DNA of 64,000 nucleotides. It comes from Glebionis coronaria. Its lineage: Eukaryota > Streptophyta > Magnoliopsida > Asterales > Asteraceae. The stretch lies in NCBI GenBank assembly GCA_025667525.1, contig CM046878.1, forward strand, positions 510,888,274 to 510,952,273, in the 5' to 3' direction. Under the pieces are notes generated by a model. That model was not told where the DNA came from and ran no database searches. It saw only the letters and a program-made list of their open reading frames with translations. Made by a program: the position numbers and the translations under genes. Below, in pieces: positions 61,201 through 64,000 of the stretch; position 1 is the stretch's first letter; each line of letters begins with the position of its first letter.

Positions 61201-62495
61201 TTTTCAGAATAGCTTATTGACTTTTCAAGCTTATTGAGTGCTTATTTTTGAAATATTTTTGGTTTTTAAGCTTAATTAATTCATTTCTAATCCAAAGCAA
61301 TTTGAATCAGCTCTTGAAATAGCCCAGAACTCAAAAACGACTATTTTGTCGTTTTGTGAAGATAGCATTTAGCTTATTCAGGCTTATTTCTTGGACTTTT
61401 TTCAAATTACTTTTCAAAAACAGCTTAATTAGATCAAGAGAAGCTTGTGTGTCACATTTGAGCTTATTGCATTAGCTTATGGCTTAATGGGCCAAAAAGC
61501 CCATTAAGAATAAGCTGTTGACAATAAGTTAGCTTATTTCACATTTTCACCTCTTAGGCCTTTGGAAAAAGTTATTTAAAATAAAATTTTGCGTCAGATA
61601 GGAGTTTTTGGGCTAAATTTGGCAACATTTTTCTTATTGGGCCAAAACTAAGCCCATTAAGAAATTTCTGTTTGGATTTTAGCCCATTTCAAGGCCCATT
61701 AAGGGTATTTAGGTAATTTAAAGTTCATTTATGTATTATTTAGGTTAAAATAAGCTAGTTTGTAACTTTTTAGAATTCTTTAGGATTTTTGGATTTTTAT
61801 TAATATTTTAATATTATTTTATTATTAAAAATTAAAAGTCTGATTTTCTAAGTTTTTATATTTTTCCTAGACTCTAGACACTTAATTAGGAATTTTACAA
61901 CTTTCCAAATATTTTTAGGGTCTTTTAATTATTTTCTAGAATTAATTTAAGTTTTAATAGTTTTTAATTGTTTTTTATTGTTTAAAAATAGTTTTTAGTG
62001 GTTTAAAAATTTTGAAAAATACTTTTTTGCTTAATTAAGTTATTTTAGAGGTTTACAGACTTAAAAATCTTGGTTTGGACTTTTTATTGATTAATTTTGA
62101 TTTTTAGGGCTTTAATTAGCATTAAAAAGTCATTATTTAAGTAAATAAAAGGTTTTTGCAAGTTTGGGTTTTTTGTAAACCCTTAGAATAATTTAGTGGA
62201 TTTTTAGTGATTTTTGGTAATTTTTAAGAATAAATTTCTAATTTTACCCCTTTTTACGATTTTACGTCTTTTACGTCTTAGTATAGTTTTCCATTATCCG
62301 TCTCCATTTTCCTTCTCTTCTTTGGTAATATTAATCACAAACTCTTAAACATTTCTTAACACAATACACTTTCCTCCTTGGGAAACTAACTTGTAACTTC
62401 ACTTGGTTCATTAGTGTTTGGTTTTCCTAAACCCGCACTTAATACTTTCCCTATTTTTCCCTCTTTTCCTAAAGGGTGGTAAAAGCACTACATCA
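58271..62495 (+). mobile_element. 5' LTR of Athila-2, 4.2 kb
   Basis: TGATGAGACTGC to CACTACATCA, with matching TGATG/CATCA ends, followed by a TGGCGCC primer site. The antisense copy at 1-1388 confirms the left edge. It has degenerate TGGTCCCT/TGGCAA units (58500-58860), many AGCTTATT motifs (61040-61580) and GGCCCATTAAG motifs (61490-61710). Unusually long for an Athila-type LTR. The minus frames at 59632 and 60402 are not genes. Confidence 0.82.
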
Positions 62496-62498
62496 TTT

Positions 62499-62520
62499 TG
62501 GCGCCGCTTCCAGGGAGGCG
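62499..62520 (+). other. Athila-2 primer-binding site (TGGCGCCG type)
   Basis: TGGCGCCGCTTCCAGGGAGG, just after the LTR. Same class as the Athila-1 site at 38717. Confidence 0.85.
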
Positions 62521-63213
62521 TGTTGTGTTTTGAATTGGAAATTTTTGTTTTTATATTAGCCATAATAACTATTTGTATTAGTAGCACTCTACTAATACGT
62601 ATTATCGGTTTTTGTTTTTTTTGTGAATATTATTAATATATTGTATACGTATCACAACAAATTAACAAATACTCCAAAAGCGAGAAAACGCAACCTTGAT
62701 TTGGGAGTTCATTACCCAATCATTGTATTCGAATCTCAAACCAAAGAAAAAAGGCAAAAATAGATAAATACTTTCGTGAAGCTCGATTTTGAAAAATACA
62801 AACTATAAGGTGGGTATAAGGCGGTTGTATTTCACGACCTAAAGGAAAAAGTCTCCTAAGTGTTTCGCGCCGCCTCGTTTCCTCCGCTTGCTTGTGCGTA
62901 TTTTGAGATTGAAAGCTAATCGAGGGTTTTGCCGCCCAAAGTATTATTACATATCGTAAATATTTTCTTGGTTTCTATTGATTAAACCCTCTTAAACGTT
63001 TTGGTGTTCCACCAACGTTCTAAAGTCATCGAAGGCATTCACTTCACGTGATCGTTTTCATTCCTTGAGGCTCCTTTAATCACGAGGTTTGATTTGAGGA
63101 GAGATTTGTAGATTTTGGTCTACGTAATACACCACAAAAATCCAAAAAAATATAAAAACAATCAAAAACCCAAAAAAAATCAAAAAAAGTAAAAACACCC
63201 AAAAGAATCTTCT
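62521..63213 (+). other. Athila-2 leader
   Basis: Non-coding sequence between the primer site and gag, with an A-rich stretch just before the start codon. No feature is recognised. Confidence 0.6.
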
Positions 63214-64000
63214 TTGCTTATCCCCACGTTGTACGTTACGTTTATGCTAACTCGCTCCAAAGCGAGACGTACATGTAAACGTCGAAACCGAAAGGAAGCA
63301 ACACCTACGCTTTCTAACGAAGAATCTCCCATTGACGAACCCATCTTAGAACAAGTAGTCACCATGGCTAATCGTACTATGATGGAGTTACTTCAAGCAC
63401 CCACCGAGGGTTATGGAGAGGTCATTGTGATTCCCGCAATCCTTGTGGAGAATTTCGAGGTCAAGACGGGTTTTTTGTCCATGATCCAAGCCAACAAGTT
63501 TCGTGGTGACGAGAAGGACAACCCCCACAATCACATCCGTCAATTCAATCGTCTTACCGCCACTTGCAAGTATAAGGACGTTTCTAACGACTCTATTTAG
63601 ATGATGCTTTTTCCGTATTCCTTAGCGGGGCCCGCAAAAATTTGGTTAGAGAAAGAGCCACCCAATTCTATATTGACGTGGAAGGATCTCGTTTCGAAGT
63701 TTGTGAACCAATTTTTCCCGCCCTCTAAGACTACTCATTTGAAAAACGAGATTTCAAAATTTTCACAAGAATTTAATGAGAGTTTTTCAACGGCTTGGAA
63801 TCATTTTAAAGAGATGTTACATGAGTGTCCTCATCACGGTTTTTCGGATTTGCACCAAATTGACACGTTTTACAATGTATTAAATGATCATGAACGTGAC
63901 TATCTAAATGCCGCCGCGGGTGGTAATTTTTTGTGTAAAACGGTTGAGGAAGCTTTGACGATAATTGAGAATAGGTCTAAGGTCTATAGTCCTCGTAACA
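63214..64000 (+). pseudogene. gag: Athila-2 Gag, running off the window
   Basis: The frame starts MLIPTLYVTF but Athila-type Gag text begins at the second Met (MLTRSKARR, 63244). The capsid-like region contains DNPHNHIRQF, then, after TAG (63598-63600, Gln expected), MMLFPYSLAGPAKIWLEKEP, QFFPPSKTTHLKNEI and CPHHGFSDLHQIDTFYN. The frame reopens to the last base. Its layout and wording parallel Athila-1 Gag at 38887. Confidence 0.85.

Overview
This is repeat-rich plant nuclear DNA. I see no host gene. Nearly every base can be assigned to LTR retrotransposons or a DNA transposon, many nested inside one another. The evidence for a plant is chromovirus (Tekay-like), Tat, Athila and SIRE-type Copia elements, tRNA-iMet-type primer sites and a CACTA element. 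The Gag and Pol wording, and an acidic ORF ahead of one gag, resemble what I remember from daisy-family (Asteraceae) genomes. That family call is inference, not shown by the sequence alone.

Left third (1-25479). The window opens inside an antisense Athila-2-type LTR (1-1388). Next comes the 5' leader, primer site and antisense LTR of a degraded chromovirus 'A' (1389-4220, resuming at 22180-23744). LTR A is split by an antisense Tekay-like element (4221-22179). Its right LTR is the 5' LTR, followed by an intact acidic 401-codon ORF, gag, protease, RT/RNase H, integrase and a chromodomain. Gag-pol is broken by two stops and two frameshifts. Its left (3') LTR is split by a 5.4-kb non-autonomous CACTA element (6271-11662), and the right LTR preserves the empty site. 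The CACTA carries a foldback element, an LTR-type fragment and a Tat solo LTR with a perfect 5-bp target duplication.

Middle (25480-37146). A retroelement 3' end with its LTR (to 27478) interrupts a decayed antisense Tat element (27479-33213). That element abuts a decayed SIRE-type Copia fragment (33214-35689). A second SIRE-type LTR ('SIRE-b') begins near 35690.

Right third (37147-64000). The SIRE-b LTR is split by an Athila element (Athila-1, 37147-57415) with 1.57-kb LTRs and perfect ATTAT target duplications. The Athila 3' non-coding region is split by a further element (45111-54499) with 2.57-kb LTRs, perfect ATTAG duplications and only scraps of chromovirus pol. The SIRE-b LTR then ends, its primer site and leader follow, and another Athila-type element (Athila-2, 4.2-kb LTR, gag running off the window) begins at 58271.

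Functionally this is transposon debris. No gag-pol is intact, so any current mobility would need proteins supplied in trans. The most unusual items are the intact acidic ORF ahead of gag, the ATTCCGAAY-type motif array in the Athila-1 LTRs, the element with near-identical LTRs around an almost coding-free interior, and the self-documenting nested insertions. Divergence figures are estimates by eye, not computed alignments.
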